DNA of 6,134 nt. Origin: an uncultured Eubacteriales bacterium (GTDB lineage Bacteria > Bacillota > Clostridia > Oscillospirales > Acutalibacteraceae). The notes beneath the pieces are model-generated. The model was not told the origin of the DNA and made no database searches. It saw nothing but the letters and a program-made list of their open reading frames with translations. The stretch is taken from contig ONWY01000252.1 in assembly GCA_900321665.1 (NCBI GenBank), positions 1 to 6,134 of the forward strand, written 5' to 3'. Of the stretch, positions 5,935 through 6,134 are shown in pieces. Positions within the stretch are counted from its first letter, which is position 1; each line of letters opens with the position of its first letter. A program made the position numbers and the translations under genes.

Positions 5935-5977
5935 AAAGTGCAGGGACGGTTCTTTCGCTTTGAAAGTGCAGGGACGG
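5935..5977 (+). repeat. Two direct 15-base repeats with 28-base period
   Basis: AAAGTGCAGGGACGG occurs at 5935-5949 and again at 5963-5977. The second copy runs directly into the palindromic element at 5977-6002. A related sequence (AAAGTGAAAGAACGG, 3274-3288) precedes the 3285-3319 hairpin, so this is the flank of the same repeat family. Confidence 0.7.
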
Positions 5978-6002
5978 GTTAGCGTGAAAGTTCCTTTCAC
6001 GC
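5977..6002 (+). repeat. Second copy of the 26-base palindromic repeat
   Basis: Bases 5977-6002 are identical to 3287-3312. Here the hairpin has 9-bp arms (5982-5990 and 5994-6002) around TTC; the outer arm on the right is replaced by the AGTGATATT repeat, so this copy looks truncated relative to the 16-bp version. Confidence 0.75.
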
Positions 6003-6043
6003 AGTGATATTCGCCTGCGGCGAGTGATATTGCTTCGCAGTGA
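6003..6043 (+). repeat. AGTGATATT repeats separated by short palindromes
   Basis: AGTGATATT occurs at 6003-6011 and 6023-6031, and a partial AGTGA at 6039-6043. The spacers are palindromic: TCGCC-TGC-GGCGA (6011-6023) and GC-TTC-GC (6032-6038). It is a compact composite repeat of constant word plus variable small hairpin. Confidence 0.65.
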
Positions 6044-6069
6044 ATAGAGAATAGTGAAGAGTGAATAGT
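6042..6069 (+). repeat. Heptanucleotide array GAATAGT
   Basis: Four consecutive 7-mers read GAATAGA, GAATAGT, GAAGAGT and GAATAGT. Reverse-complemented they read ACTATTC, ACTCTTC, ACTATTC and TCTATTC, resembling the TTTCTTC array at 31-65, and both arrays abut the same 21-base palindrome. Confidence 0.65.
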
Positions 6070-6070
6070 T

Positions 6071-6091
6071 GTGGGCGGGACACCCGCACCC
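6071..6091 (-). repeat. 21-base palindromic repeat, inverted copy of 9-29
   Basis: This is the exact reverse complement of 9-29. Read on the minus strand it is followed after one base by the heptad array, matching the order at the left end of the window. Confidence 0.75.
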
Positions 6092-6134
6092 TCGTCGAAA
6101 CAAACTACACAACAGAAAGAATTTGCGAGCAAAT
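6092..6134. other. Window edge with short palindrome, no gene seen
   Basis: No gene can be supported. ATTTGC-GA-GCAAAT (6121-6134) is a perfect 6-bp hairpin cut by the window edge. Its core TTGCGAGCAAA (6123-6133) is the reverse complement of 59-69. Confidence 0.45.

Noticed and set aside
5842..6132. N-terminal extension of the surface protein by 97 codons
   Set aside because: The frame is open, but it runs through the promoter, ribosome binding site and repeat elements. The ATG at 5839-5841 has an AGGAGG site and opens a signal peptide.

Overview
The window looks like chromosomal DNA from a Gram-positive anaerobe of the Bacillota, most likely a gut-associated member of class Clostridia. The grounds are AGGAGG-type ribosome binding sites, near-consensus sigma-A promoters, a surface protein with a sortase-type C-terminus, and intergenic regions full of short palindromes and tandem repeats of a style I associate with gut Clostridia. 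The taxonomic placement is inference. All three genes lie on the minus strand.

Right part (3427-6134). A gene for an 804-residue secreted, probably wall-anchored protein occupies 3427-5841. It has a signal peptide, an unrecognised N-terminal region, an InlB-like repeat, several Ig/MBG-like beta modules, an X2-like module and an SPVTG sorting signal. It has its own promoter (5866-5894) and a strong ribosome binding site. Upstream of it, 5935-6134 is a mosaic of intergenic repeats.

Middle (2807-3426, 620 bases, no gene). This is a consensus promoter for the next gene (TTGACA-17-TATAAT, 2846-2874) with a palindrome between promoter and ribosome binding site, followed by a dense repeat island (about 2943-3319). 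The island holds many short hairpins, mostly with three-base loops, and several tandem arrays with a seven-base unit. A 16-bp perfect hairpin (3285-3319) shares a 26-base core with a copy upstream of the surface-protein gene.

Left part (1-2806). A YihQ-like GH31 alpha-glycosidase gene (822-2806) and a small transaldolase gene (83-769) form a two-gene transcription unit. The GH31 gene is broken by what looks like a 25-base deletion that shifts the frame and removes the conserved HSDIGG(Y) loop; both catalytic aspartates are still encoded upstream. The transaldolase keeps the Schiff-base lysine but lacks two residues that normally hold the substrate phosphate.

How they fit together. A YihQ-type GH31 followed by a transaldolase with an altered phosphate pocket is the combination expected for the sulfofructose-transaldolase branch of sulfoglycolysis known from Firmicutes (release of sulfoquinovose, then cleavage of 6-deoxy-6-sulfofructose). 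This is a hypothesis: the isomerase, reductase and transporter are not in the window, and the GH31 has Gln where the sulfoquinovosidase motif has Arg. If the deletion is real and not an assembly error, the glycosidase step is lost in this genome.
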